A DNA stretch of 64,000 nt from Nesterenkonia ebinurensis (GCF_008711175.1 NZ_VWNF01000002.1:1-64000); one strand, 5' to 3'; positions 36,267 through 45,414 are shown, counted from the stretch's first letter. Numbers and translations are program-made. The notes: generated by a model not told the origin, from the letters alone.

Positions 36267-38363
36267 GTGACCGACCAGATAGACCTCTCCGATGCGGCGT
36301 TCATCGTCAGCCGTGAGCCCTCCGGGGCAGGTGAGCGTATCGAAGCGGTGGTGGCCGCAGGTGTTTCCGGAAAATGGTACGAGCGCGTCGTCGTGCTCTC
36401 CACAGTCGATGAGTCCGCCATCACCTGCAGCTGCCCGGACTCACCAGCCGATGCCGGTGCCGAGTGCGCCCACGCCCAGGCAGCACTGACAGCCGCCGGA
36501 CTGGCCCTGCCTCCGCTGGGCCCCGGCCACCGCCGCGCTAAGGAAGCTCCACAGATCCAGATAGGCACTGCAGAGGAGGGCTCGCTGAACATCGGTGCCT
36601 CCAGCGCCGAGGGCGATTGGTTCGACCTCCAGGTGAAAGTGAGCATCGAGGGCGAACAGGTCGACTTCGAGGAACTCTTCGCCGCCCTGGTACGTGACGA
36701 GCAGATATTTGTGCTTCCCTCCGGAACCTACTTTCCGCTGATCACCCCGGAGCTGGAGCAGCTGCGCCGGATCATCGGCGAAGCCCGTGAGCTCAACGAC
36801 CCCCGGGGCCGGAGCCTGCGGATCAGCCGCTACCAGGTGGATCTGTGGGAGGAACTGAGCGGGCTGAACAACGTGCAGGCTAAGCGCGAGGCCTGGTGGC
36901 AGAACCTGGCCCAGCTCAGCGAGCAGGCACAGCTGGTGCACCTGGATCCTCCCGCACAGGTTCAGGCGGAGCTGCGCGACTACCAGCGCTACGGCTACAG
37001 CTGGCTGAGCTTCCTCTACGACCACAGCCTGGGCGGAGTGCTGGCCGATGACATGGGGCTGGGCAAGACCCTGCAGACCCTAGCGATGGTGCAGCGTGCC
37101 CGAACCGCCCCGGATCCGGAGCGCCCCGGTTCCCCATTCCTCATCGTGGCGCCGACTTCCGTAGTGGGCAACTGGGCAGCAGAGGCCGCCCGGTTCACCC
37201 CGGACCTTAGCATCACCACCATCAGCGCCACCCAAGCCCGCCGCGGAACCAGCCTCAGCGCTGAGGTGGCAGGTGCTGACATGGTGATCACCAGCTATTC
37301 GCTGTTCCGGATGGAGGCCGAGCAGTACCAGCAGCTGGACTGGTCAGGACTGATTCTGGACGAGGCGCAGATGATCAAGAACCACACCTCCCGGGGCTAC
37401 CGTGCGGCCCGCGACCTCTCCGCCCCGTTCAAGCTGGCGGTGACCGGAACTCCTATGGAGAACAGCCTGCAGGAGCTGTGGGCCCTGTTCTCCATCACCT
37501 GTCCCGGCCTGCTCGGCGGCCGAGAACAGTTCAACCGGGTCTACCGCAATCCCATCGAGAAAGAACAGCACGCTGCCCGGCTCGCCCAACTCAAGCGGCG
37601 GCTGAGCCCCTTCTTGCTGCGGCGGAAGAAGGAGGAGGTGGCAGCCGAGCTGCCGCCCAAACAGGAACAGGTGCTCGAGCTTGAGCTGGACCCCGAGCAC
37701 CGCCGGATCTACGACCGCAGACTGCAGCGGGAGCGGCTGAAGGTGCTGGGTCTGGTGGATAATATGGCCGCCAACAGGTTCGAGATCTTCCGCTCACTGA
37801 CCCTGTTGAGACAGCTGGCCCTGGACTCCTCGCTCGTGGAGGAAGAATCTGCCCCCTCGGTCAAACTTCAGGCACTGTCCTCGCTGTTGGGCGAAGTGGT
37901 CGGGGAGGGGCACCAGGTGCTGGTGCTCAGCCAGTTCACCCGGTTCCTGACCAAGGCGCGCCAGGCGGCGTCGTCCTCCGGCATCCCCAGCGCCTATCTG
38001 GATGGCTCCACCACTGACCGGGAGTCGGTGATCAGGCAGTTCCGCGCAGGTGCTGTGCCGGTCTTCTTCGTCTCCCTGAAAGCCGGGGGCTTCGGCCTGA
38101 ACCTGGTGGAGGCCGACTACGTGGTGCTGCTGGACCCCTGGTGGAACCCAGCTGCGGAGGAGCAGGCCATCGACCGGACGCACCGGATCGGCCAGACCCG
38201 CCGCGTGATGGTCTACCGACTGGTGTCCAAGGACACCATCGAATCGAAGGTGATGACGCTGAAAGAGTCCAAACTGGAGCTGTTCAACCGGGTGCTCGAC
38301 GGTGCCGGTGCGACCGACTCGGCCCAGCTGACCGCAGAGGATATCCGTGGGCTGCTGGAGTGA
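36267..38363 (+). CDS. SNF2-family helicase with SWIM zinc finger
   Basis: About 698 residues from GTG 36267. An N-terminal SWIM-like finger (CSCPDSPADAGAECAHAQAA, pattern CxC...CxH) precedes a helicase core: VLADDMGLGKTLQTL (Walker A), LILDEAQMIKN (DEAQ), VTGTPMEN, LVLSQFTRFL, VFFVSLKAGGFGLNL and DRTHRIGQTRRVMVYRL (motif VI). These proteins are ATP-driven DNA translocases thought to remodel nucleoprotein. Homologues I know of with this layout often exceed 1000 residues, so the region between the finger and the core is short here. The upstream open frame to 36204 overlaps repeat R3 and is not supported. Confidence 0.88.
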   Translation: MTDQIDLSDAAFIVSREPSGAGERIEAVVAAGVSGKWYERVVVLSTVDESAITCSCPDSPADAGAECAHAQAALTAAGLALPPLGPGHRRAKEAPQIQIGTAEEGSLNIGASSAEGDWFDLQVKVSIEGEQVDFEELFAALVRDEQIFVLPSGTYFPLITPELEQLRRIIGEARELNDPRGRSLRISRYQVDLWEELSGLNNVQAKREAWWQNLAQLSEQAQLVHLDPPAQVQAELRDYQRYGYSWLSFLYDHSLGGVLADDMGLGKTLQTLAMVQRARTAPDPERPGSPFLIVAPTSVVGNWAAEAARFTPDLSITTISATQARRGTSLSAEVAGADMVITSYSLFRMEAEQYQQLDWSGLILDEAQMIKNHTSRGYRAARDLSAPFKLAVTGTPMENSLQELWALFSITCPGLLGGREQFNRVYRNPIEKEQHAARLAQLKRRLSPFLLRRKKEEVAAELPPKQEQVLELELDPEHRRIYDRRLQRERLKVLGLVDNMAANRFEIFRSLTLLRQLALDSSLVEEESAPSVKLQALSSLLGEVVGEGHQVLVLSQFTRFLTKARQAASSSGIPSAYLDGSTTDRESVIRQFRAGAVPVFFVSLKAGGFGLNLVEADYVVLLDPWWNPAAEEQAIDRTHRIGQTRRVMVYRLVSKDTIESKVMTLKESKLELFNRVLDGAGATDSAQLTAEDIRGLLE

Positions 38364-38450
38364 CCAGCGGCGCCGGTGACTGTAGGATCAGGGCGACTGA
38401 TAATCCGCGGCGCAGCTGCGCCGCACCCACGCAGCCTGATGAGGAGCCCT

Positions 38451-39074
38451 GTGAGCGAGGAGAACCTGGAAGCAGCCCATGACGCCTCCGGCAGCACTGC
38501 CGGTGAGCAGCGAAGGGTGCTGGTGGCCGAGGACGAAACCCTGATCCGCCTGGACATCGTCGAGATCCTCACCGGCGCCGGCTACCAGGTGGTCGGTGAA
38601 GCCGAAAACGGCGAACGAGCCGTGGAGCTGGCCAGGGAGCACCAGCCCGACCTGGTGGTGATGGATGTGAAGATGCCGGTGATGGACGGGATCACCGCGG
38701 CGAAGACCATCGCCGAGGAGAAGATCGCCCCGGTGGTCATGCTCACCGCCTTCTCCCAGCGCGACCTGGTCGAGTCAGCCCGTGAGGCCGGTGCGATGGC
38801 CTATGTGGTCAAGCCCTTCGGGGAGAACGATCTGGTCCCTGCCATTGAGGTGGCCGCCGCCCGGTTCGAAGAGCTGCGCGCCCTGGAGCAGGAAGTCTCA
38901 TCCCTGGCCGAGAAGTTCGAGACCCGCAAACTGGTGGACCGGGCCAAGTCCCTGCTGATCTCCACGATGGGACTCAGCGAGCCGGAGGCCTTCCGCTGGA
39001 TCCAGAAGACCTCCATGGACCGCCGCCTGACCATGCGCGAAGTCGCCGAAACCGTGGTCGATCAGATGGGCTGA
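38451..39074 (+). CDS. pdtaR: ANTAR-domain response regulator (PdtaR-like)
   Basis: 207 residues from GTG 38451 (TGAGGAG four bases upstream). The receiver domain RVLVAEDETLIRLDIVEIL has the acidic pocket, the phosphoacceptor Asp in DLVVMDVKMPVMDG, Thr in MLTAFSQRD and Lys in VVKPFGEND. A coiled-coil linker leads to the C-terminal ANTAR RNA-binding domain (RAKSLLISTMGLSEPEAFRW). ANTAR proteins bind two-hairpin RNA motifs to prevent termination. The cognate PdtaS-type kinase is not in this window. A long inverted repeat follows the stop. Confidence 0.9.
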   Translation: MSEENLEAAHDASGSTAGEQRRVLVAEDETLIRLDIVEILTGAGYQVVGEAENGERAVELAREHQPDLVVMDVKMPVMDGITAAKTIAEEKIAPVVMLTAFSQRDLVESAREAGAMAYVVKPFGENDLVPAIEVAAARFEELRALEQEVSSLAEKFETRKLVDRAKSLLISTMGLSEPEAFRWIQKTSMDRRLTMREVAETVVDQMG

Positions 39075-39100
39075 GCGAGGCGGTCCCAGCCCCTCATACG

Positions 39101-39170
39101 TTGAGTGCGTGATCTGTGCAGCGGTTTGGCCGGTTTCACGCCCGAAAAACTGCACAAATCATGCACTCAG
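39101..39170. terminator. Long inverted repeat between convergent genes
   Basis: Two 21-nt arms (39101-39121 and 39150-39170, starting TTGAGTGCGTGATCTGTGCA) pair with three mismatches around a 28-nt loop. The element lies between pdtaR and the convergent DUF1648 gene, so a bidirectional terminator is the simplest reading. The arms are longer than most terminators, so a mobile repeat is the alternative. Confidence 0.5.
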
Positions 39171-39178
39171 CGGGAGTT

Positions 39179-40195
39179 TTAGCTCTGCCGGGCGCGAGCT
39201 GCCTTGGTGTTGAGCAGGGCAGCTGCGGTGGCGGCGTCGTCGACGGTGACCACCACCTTCCGGCCGCCCGAGCGGGAGACCACCAGCGCCTCGCCGCCGC
39301 GGATCACCACCCCGACGGTCCCGTCCGGCTCAGACAGCGAGCTGCGGATACCCCAGCCTCCGAACTCACCCATCGGGCTTTCTACCCGGCCGGCCTCGGC
39401 GCCTTCGACCTCGTCGGCCGGCACGTGCAGCTTCGGCCAGCCCAGTGCGCTGGAGGCGGTCAGCCCGCGCGAGTCCACCCGCACCCGCCAGGCGAACATC
39501 ACCGCAGTCAAGGGCACCGGGAGCAGTGAGACCAGCAGGGTGAACCACGACTGGGCCCACCATGCCATCGCGCCCATCAGCGAGAAATACACCACCGCTA
39601 CTGCGGCGAACACGCTCAGGAACCTTCCTCCCGGGGTGAGGCCCTTGACCCACACCGCGCGCTCGTCCGGTGCCAGTTCAGCCTGCTCACCGGTGACCGG
39701 GCGATCGGAGGGCTGCCGCGGATCCGCCCCCGCCAACGTCGCGGCCAGAATTCCCCCGGCCAGCGCCACTGTCAGCACCATCAGGAGGCCCCACTCGCTG
39801 TACGCCGGAGCATCACCTTCGGGCAGGTCCAGCTGGTGGGCTAGGGGATCGACCATGATCCCGGCGAAGAGCAGTGACTGCCCGGTGGCCAGGCCCAGCA
39901 CAATCCGCCGGATGAACCCGGTGCGCCCGGTGAACAGCGCGCATCCGGCTAATACCAGGGAGCTCAGCACCGCGAAGCTGCCGCTGATCCCGATCAGCTC
40001 CCACACCGAGCCGAGCCGGCTGGGCGTCCCCTCCGGCCCCCACTGCAGCACCACCTGGTCAGGCAGCCGCGGCAGCCAGCTGAGCAGCAGGGCAAACGCT
40101 CCAGCGGTGATGGCAAAGGGGACGACGACGCCCCACAGGACTCTGCGCCCACGGTAGGGGATAGGCGGCCTCAGCTCAGCAGCGCCAGCAGTCAT
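39179..40195 (-). CDS. DUF1648-domain membrane protein
   Basis: 338 residues. The N-terminal DUF1648 part has a membrane segment (about 20-41) and [20 protein letters not shown], the family's signature. Further hydrophobic segments lie near 68-88, 100-115, 135-157, 190-210 and 215-232. The last 100 residues are soluble. The partner GntR regulator overlaps its start by four bases, an arrangement common for ytr-type operons in actinobacteria. Function unknown. A role in sensing cell-envelope stress is only inferred from similar gene pairs. Confidence 0.8.
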   Translation of the reverse strand: MTAGAAELRPPIPYRGRRVLWGVVVPFAITAGAFALLLSWLPRLPDQVVLQWGPEGTPSRLGSVWELIGISGSFAVLSSLVLAGCALFTGRTGFIRRIVLGLATGQSLLFAGIMVDPLAHQLDLPEGDAPAYSEWGLLMVLTVALAGGILAATLAGADPRQPSDRPVTGEQAELAPDERAVWVKGLTPGGRFLSVFAAVAVVYFSLMGAMAWWAQSWFTLLVSLLPVPLTAVMFAWRVRVDSRGLTASSALGWPKLHVPADEVEGAEAGRVESPMGEFGGWGIRSSLSEPDGTVGVVIRGGEALVVSRSGGRKVVVTVDDAATAAALLNTKAARARQS

Positions 40196-40554
40196 GCGGT
40201 CTCCTCCACAGGTTGTTCGATCATTGCGGCCACTGCATGGAGCGGAAGGCCGAGCTTGCGCGCCTCGGTGTGCACGGCAGCAACAGCCTGCTGCAGCTGC
40301 CGGTACTGTTGGGCCGACTGGGCGGTCACCACTGCTCCGCGGCCGCGGCGCAGCTCCACCAGGCCCTCATCGCGCAGGATCTGATAGGCGTGCAGCACGG
40401 TGTGCTGGTTGACCTCCAGGGACTCGGCCAGCTCGCGTGCGGCGGGCAGGCGCTCGCCGTCGGCCAGCTCCCCGGTCAGTACGGCACGGCGCACCTGGGC
40501 TGCCAGCTGTTCGAACAGCGGCCGCTGAGAGCTGGGGGCGATCCGGAAGAGCAT
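40192..40554 (-). CDS. GntR-family regulator (YtrA subfamily)
   Basis: 120 residues. Winged helix with [62 protein letters not shown], and only a short C-terminal helical dimerisation tail, as in YtrA-type regulators. It heads the operon with the DUF1648 gene. The palindrome upstream (40559-40585) is a likely autoregulatory site. Confidence 0.9.
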   Translation of the reverse strand: MLFRIAPSSQRPLFEQLAAQVRRAVLTGELADGERLPAARELAESLEVNQHTVLHAYQILRDEGLVELRRGRGAVVTAQSAQQYRQLQQAVAAVHTEARKLGLPLHAVAAMIEQPVEETA

Positions 40555-40558
40555 ACAC

Positions 40559-40585
40559 CTAGTTTACTTGCTCTATTTGAACTAG
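40559..40585 (-). promoter_or_regulatory. Candidate GntR/YtrA operator
   Basis: CTAGTT (40559-40564) and AACTAG (40580-40585) form a dyad with a 15-base spacer, five bases upstream of the regulator ATG. The AT-rich interval (tacttgctctatttg) fits a promoter overlapped by the site. Inferred from position and symmetry. Confidence 0.5.
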
Positions 40586-40613
40586 AACAATTGGTGATCG
40601 GGCTGACTGAGAT

Positions 40614-40687
40614 TAGGCGGACGGCTTCGTGCACTTTCGCGTTTTTGGGTGGGGCTAGGCGGACCACCGCGTGCACTTTCGCGTTTT
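40614..40687. repeat. Two 32-nt direct repeats with 42-nt period
   Basis: 40614-40645 and 40656-40687 both begin TAGGCGGAC and end CGTGCACTTTCGCGTTTT, with four mismatches in between. The second copy ends exactly where the 23-bp hairpin begins. Nothing in this 430-base gap between the GntR gene and the xylanase looks coding. Confidence 0.85.
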
Positions 40688-40745
40688 CAGGTGCTTATTG
40701 GAATGTCTGCCCTTCATGAGGTGCAGACATTCCAATAAGCACCTG
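40688..40745. repeat. Perfect 23-bp inverted repeat (hairpin)
   Basis: Left arm 40688-40710 and right arm 40723-40745 are exactly complementary (CAGGTGCTTATTGGAATGTC at the start of the left arm) around a 12-nt loop. The right arm is followed by ATTTTTGG. It could be a terminator for rightward transcripts, but no rightward gene precedes it, so a structural or mobile role is also possible. Confidence 0.9.
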
Positions 40746-40912
40746 ATTTTTGGGCCGGGCGGGGGTGGAAGGGTGGAGGGTGAATTGTGCGGTGCGTGGG
40801 GTCGGCAGATGCGTGGTGTGGCGTGGCGGCAGGCTGTTCGGGGCGTGGGGTTGAGAGATGCGCGGTGAGGCGTGGCGTCGTCGTGATGTGTTGTTCTAGC
40901 GCGCGCGAGCAC

Positions 40913-40972
40913 TTGAACTTGTGACTCCAATCACACTATGATCGGGGTCAAGAACCTGGTAAACGTTTGCCC
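40913..40972 (+). promoter_or_regulatory. Candidate xylanase promoter with LacI-type operator
   Basis: TTGAAC (40913-40918) and TATGAT (40938-40943) are spaced 19 bases. GGTAAACGTTTGCC (40959-40972), centred on the palindrome AAACGTTT, lies about 15 bases downstream of the -10 box and resembles LacI-family operators that control sugar-utilisation genes. A LacI-type regulator is not in the window. Confidence 0.45.
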
Positions 40973-41019
40973 GGCTCGGCATGAACAGGCAACAGATCAC
41001 TCGAACCGTGAGGGACACT

Positions 41020-44000
41020 ATGCGTACTCGCAGACCATTCGCCCTGGCCACCGCCGCCGCACTGGCCGGCTGCACACTGGCAGCAGCACCGGCCGCAGCA
41101 GAAGACGAGGGCGCCACCGAGACCGAGCTGCTCAACACCGAGTTCAGCAGCGGGGAGCTCGCAGAATGGTGGGACAACGACGCCGCGGAGCGGATCGACT
41201 TCCCCGAGGTGGACGGTGAGACCGTCCTGGCTGTCGACCGAGCGCAGGATCACCAGGGCATCCAGTCCCCGCATGGCCTGCTGGCCGATGAGGGCCTCGA
41301 GGTGGTCCCCGGCGACACCGTGGTCTACACCGCAGAGATCCGGCTCAGCAATGAGGTGGAGGATACCGCCGATGCGCGCTGGGTCGCCCACGACGACGGC
41401 GCCGGCCACAACTACCAGTGGGGCCAGGCCACGGAGGTCAGCGCCGAGGACTGGACCGAGGTGACCTCCAGCTTCGAGATCACTGAGGAGACCGACCTGG
41501 AGGCTTTCCGCGCCTACACCGGCCTGCCGGATGTGAACGGCCTGGAGGACTACACCTACTACATCCGCTCCGCCTCCCTGATCCTGCAGCACACCGGTGA
41601 GGCAGACCCTGGCAATGGGGATGAGGGCGACGGCGAGGAGGACATCGCCGACAGCCCCGAAGCCCTCAGCCACGACTTCGAGGACGGCGAGCTGGGCCCC
41701 TGGGGTCCCCGTTATGTCAGCGAGGAGCAGCACACCGTGGAAGTCACCGACGCCGCAGCCCACCAGGGCACCTACTCCGCAGCTGTGACCGACCGGACCC
41801 ACCAGGGCCAGGGCATCGGCGCAGAGGCCGGCGAGGCGTTGGCAGCCGGCCAGCAGTACGACCTCAGCGCCTGGGTGAAGTTTGCCGAGGGTGAGGAGAC
41901 CGACAATATCTGGCTCTCTGCGGCCAGCACCGCCGACGGCTCCACCAGCTACTCCACCCTGGGCCAGTTCAGCGGCCTCTCCGACACCGAATGGGTCCAG
42001 ATCGAGCAGCGGTTCACCGCTCCCAGCGCTGATGAGCTGCAGATCTACTTCGAGACCACCTGGGACAATGACAACCCCGGCGTCACCTCCAACTTCTACA
42101 TCGACAGCATCCAGATCACCCGCGTTGAGGATGATTACGACTCCGATCTCACCCCATTGAAGGACACCGTGGGCTTCCCGCTCGGCGTGGCCATCGACGA
42201 ACGCGAGACCACCGGCACCGCAGCACAGGTGGTCAACCACCACTTCGACCGGATCACCGCCGAGAACCACATGAAGCCCGAGGCCTGGTACTCCGGCGAG
42301 GGGCTCGACACCTTCGGCATGCACCCCCAGGCTGAGGCCATCCTGGACTACGCCGCAGCCAATGACCTCGGCGTCTACGGGCACGTGCTGGTGTGGCACT
42401 CCCAGACGCCCGCCTGGTTCTTCGAGGTCTCATCCCAGGCCGAAATGGATGAGCGCATGGAGTTCCACATCCGCTCGGTGGCCGAGGCCATCTACGAGCA
42501 GTACGGGGCTTTCGGCTCCGAGACCAACCCTGTGGTGGCCTGGGATGTGGTCAACGAGGTCATCGACGACGGCTCCTCCTACGAGGACGGCATGCGCCGC
42601 TCCAACTGGTACCAGGCCTGGGGTGATGAGAGTTATGTGGACGCCGCCTTCGAATACGCCGAGCACTACTTCAACGGTGTCTACGCCGACCCGAATGTGG
42701 ACCGTCCGGTGGCGCTCTACATCAACGACTACAACACCGAGCTCTCGGCCAAGCGCAGCCGCATGATCGCGCTGACCGAGCGGCTGGTCGAGCGCGGTGC
42801 TCCGGTGGACGGCTTCGCCCACCAGTTCCACCTCAACCTCTCGATGCCCATCGAGAACCTGCGCCAGGCGTTCCAGGACGTGGAGGCTGCCCTCCCCGGT
42901 ATGCCGCAGCTGGTCACTGAGCTGGATATCACCGTGGGAGACAGTGTCACCGAGGGCGCGCTCATCGACCAGGCCTACCACTACCGGGACGCCTTCGCTC
43001 TCTTCCGCGAGTGGTCAGCAGAGAATCAACTGGATGCGGTGGCAGTCTGGGGCCTCAATGACGGTCGCAGCTGGCGCTCAGCTCAGGCTCCGCTCATCTT
43101 CAACGATGACTTCAGCCCTAAGCTGGCCTACACCGGCATTGTGGGCGGGGAGCTGCCCCCGCGGGAGAACCGTGCGGTGGTCTTCGCCCATAACGACGAG
43201 ACTGCCGCGGCAGACCCGGAGAACTACTGGACCCAGCTGCCCCTTCACACCACAGAAGAGGGAGTCGCCGAATTCCAGCTGCGTTGGTCCGAGGACGGCC
43301 TAGTCTTCTACGTGGAGTCCGCGGCCGATTCAGTCACCGTGGAGCACGAGGGGCAGACCTACCAGCTCAGCCCTGAGGGGGAGAGCCTGGCCGAGATCGA
43401 GGGCCTCAGCCAGGGCGACAGCCTCGCTGTGGACCTGCACGCAGACGGCGACTCCTGGCTCAACGCCACACTGACCCTGGTTGAGCCGCTGAGCTACCAC
43501 CAGGCGCCTGAGGCAGAGCAGGCCCCTGAGCTGAATGCCGAGCTCACCGATGCCTGGGCGGATGCCACCACGCTGACCACCGGGGTTGAGATCGAGACCG
43601 GTCCCCGCCAGGGTGCCACTGCCGAGGTCTACACCCTCTGGGAGGGCGAGACCCTGCACCTGCTGGCCGATGTCACCGACCCGGATGTGGACGTCTCCGC
43701 CTCCGACCCGTGGGTGCAGGACTCCGTGGAGTTCTTCCTGGACCTGGGCAACCACCGCAACGGTCCCTACCGGACCGCATCCCGCGACGGCCACCACCTG
43801 CTCTCCGAGCAGTACGACTTCCAGTTCCGCATCTCCGCGGAGAACGAAGTCTCGGTGGGCTCCGGTGATGAGCAGTTCCAGCTCGAGCAGCTTCAGTCCG
43901 CCACCTCCACCACCGAGGACGGCTATATCGTCCAGGCCGCCATCAGCCTGCGCGAGTACGGCGGAGCCGGGTCCATCCACGGCTTCGACGTCCAGGTCAA

Positions 44001-44628
44001 CGACTCTCATGAGGGCTCCCGCCTGGTCACCACCTGGGCTGACCCCACTGGCAACGGCTACCAGGACACCGAGCGCTGGGGCACGCTGCGCCTGGTCACC
44101 GAGACGGGGGACGACCCCACCGACCCGGGCGAGGAGATCTGGCCCCCCGACCCGGAGGAGCTGAGCGAGGACAACCGCGGGCAAGTGGAGATCCTCACCG
44201 ACCCCGCTGTGGAAGGGGAGGACATCGAGGCCTTCATCGGTGAGGACAATGCTGACCAAGAGGTCCGCACCTGGCTGTTCTCCGACCCCGCCGACCTGGG
44301 TTCGGCCACAGCTGACGCCGATGCCGTGATCACCGTGACCCTGCCTGCAGACAGTGCAGGCGACCACCGATTCGCCGTCTACACCCCCGAGGGGGAGCTG
44401 CTGGGCTGGACCGAGATCACCATAGTGGCAGCAGATGACGACGCTGCCCCCTCACCCACTCCGACGGAGCAGCCCACCGAGAGCCCCGCCCCTGATGAGG
44501 ACGAGGACGGCCTGGCCATCACCGGTGCGACCATCGGCGCCCTCCTGCTCGGCGCGCTGATCCTGCTCGGGGCAGGCACCCTTATCCTGAGAACCTCTCG
44601 CCGCTGTACACAAGAAGAGGTAGACTGA
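41020..44628 (+). CDS. Modular GH10 endo-beta-1,4-xylanase with sortase signal
   Basis: About 1202 residues from ATG 41020 (GAGGGA five bases upstream. ATG 40981 is the longer alternative). An N-terminal signal peptide (RTRRPFALATAAALAGC...AAPAAA) is followed by two CBM22-like modules (about 35-195 and 215-365) and a GH10 catalytic domain (about 375-715) with TAENHMKPEAW, the acid/base Glu in WDVVNEV (about residue 513) and the nucleophile Glu in LVTELDI (about 634). CBM9-like modules (about 830-1035), an Ig-like domain and a Thr/Pro linker come next. It ends LAITG, a hydrophobic segment and RTSRR, a LAXTG-type wall-sorting signal. It degrades xylan at the cell surface. Confidence 0.9.
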   Translation: MRTRRPFALATAAALAGCTLAAAPAAAEDEGATETELLNTEFSSGELAEWWDNDAAERIDFPEVDGETVLAVDRAQDHQGIQSPHGLLADEGLEVVPGDTVVYTAEIRLSNEVEDTADARWVAHDDGAGHNYQWGQATEVSAEDWTEVTSSFEITEETDLEAFRAYTGLPDVNGLEDYTYYIRSASLILQHTGEADPGNGDEGDGEEDIADSPEALSHDFEDGELGPWGPRYVSEEQHTVEVTDAAAHQGTYSAAVTDRTHQGQGIGAEAGEALAAGQQYDLSAWVKFAEGEETDNIWLSAASTADGSTSYSTLGQFSGLSDTEWVQIEQRFTAPSADELQIYFETTWDNDNPGVTSNFYIDSIQITRVEDDYDSDLTPLKDTVGFPLGVAIDERETTGTAAQVVNHHFDRITAENHMKPEAWYSGEGLDTFGMHPQAEAILDYAAANDLGVYGHVLVWHSQTPAWFFEVSSQAEMDERMEFHIRSVAEAIYEQYGAFGSETNPVVAWDVVNEVIDDGSSYEDGMRRSNWYQAWGDESYVDAAFEYAEHYFNGVYADPNVDRPVALYINDYNTELSAKRSRMIALTERLVERGAPVDGFAHQFHLNLSMPIENLRQAFQDVEAALPGMPQLVTELDITVGDSVTEGALIDQAYHYRDAFALFREWSAENQLDAVAVWGLNDGRSWRSAQAPLIFNDDFSPKLAYTGIVGGELPPRENRAVVFAHNDETAAADPENYWTQLPLHTTEEGVAEFQLRWSEDGLVFYVESAADSVTVEHEGQTYQLSPEGESLAEIEGLSQGDSLAVDLHADGDSWLNATLTLVEPLSYHQAPEAEQAPELNAELTDAWADATTLTTGVEIETGPRQGATAEVYTLWEGETLHLLADVTDPDVDVSASDPWVQDSVEFFLDLGNHRNGPYRTASRDGHHLLSEQYDFQFRISAENEVSVGSGDEQFQLEQLQSATSTTEDGYIVQAAISLREYGGAGSIHGFDVQVNDSHEGSRLVTTWADPTGNGYQDTERWGTLRLVTETGDDPTDPGEEIWPPDPEELSEDNRGQVEILTDPAVEGEDIEAFIGEDNADQEVRTWLFSDPADLGSATADADAVITVTLPADSAGDHRFAVYTPEGELLGWTEITIVAADDDAAPSPTPTEQPTESPAPDEDEDGLAITGATIGALLLGALILLGAGTLILRTSRRCTQEEVD

Positions 44629-44647
44629 CGGCTTGAAATACCATCCA

Positions 44648-45409
44648 ATGAGGGAAGAAATCAAGGTTCTTCTGGTCGATGATCACCCGGCTTTGCGTGC
44701 GGGACTCCGTGGCCTGATCGAAGATCAGGAAGATCTATCCGTTGTCGCTGAGGCTGAGGACGGAGCCGAGGCTGTGGTCATGACTGAGCGCCATCACCCG
44801 GATGTGATTCTGATGGATGTTGTGATGTTTCCCGTAGATGGCATTGAAGCCACTGCCCGAATCACTGCTGTGGACCCGAACTTACCGGTGCTGATGATTT
44901 CGGGCGATATGAGTGTGGGCCATGTTGCTCATTCTTTACGAGCTGGCGCAGTGGGGTATCTGGTCAAGGGTATTGAGGTTTCAGAGATCGCAGATGGGAT
45001 CAGGAAAGCATACGCCGGAGAATTGGTTCTCAGTGATTCGGTCCGTAGGCAGATAAATAGCCAAGTTGGGCGTGACTTGCCGTTCGAATCCCGCGTGACG
45101 CTTCTTCGAGAACTTGGGGATACTGTGGAGCTTTCAACCCGTGAACTGCAGGTGCTTTGAAGCCTGGCTGAAGGGATGAGTAATCAACAGATTGCCAAAG
45201 CGATGTACCTCTCCGAGGGGACGGTGAAGTCGTATCTTTCCAGAGCAGGTCAGAAGCTTGGGTCTACAGGAACTCGTGACAATACGCTGGTGCAGGGAGT
45301 TCGACAAGGCTTGGTGGAGATCCGCAGGGTTTTCCTTCGGGGACTGCTGACTAGGGGGCAGGCCAATGAGATGTGGCGTCAATTCGCTGAAAACGTGAGG
45401 TTTGGGTAG
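44648..45409 (+). pseudogene. LuxR/NarL-type response regulator split by one in-frame TGA
   Basis: The receiver domain is intact (IKVLLVDDHPALRAGL, phosphoacceptor in DVILMDVVMFPVDG, Lys in GYLVKGIE). The LuxR helix-turn-helix starts LSTRELQVL, then TGA (45158-45160), then continues in the same frame as SLAEGMSNQQIAKAM and LSEGTVKSYLSRAGQKLG. The stop takes the place of a residue that is often Arg, so CGA to TGA is plausible. A receiver-only protein could still be made. No histidine kinase is nearby. A TTG at 44633 is an alternative start. Codon use is less GC-biased than in the neighbours. Confidence 0.85.
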
Positions 45410-45414
45410 TCCGG

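Noticed and set aside
40614-40745. CRISPR array
   Set aside because: Only two 32-nt repeats with a 10-nt gap, followed by a hairpin. There are no spacers of uniform length and no cas genes.
45158-45160. TGA in the LuxR regulator as selenocysteine or programmed readthrough
   Set aside because: The position is an ordinary helix-turn-helix residue, no SECIS-like hairpin follows, and this family has no selenoproteins. A nonsense mutation is simpler.
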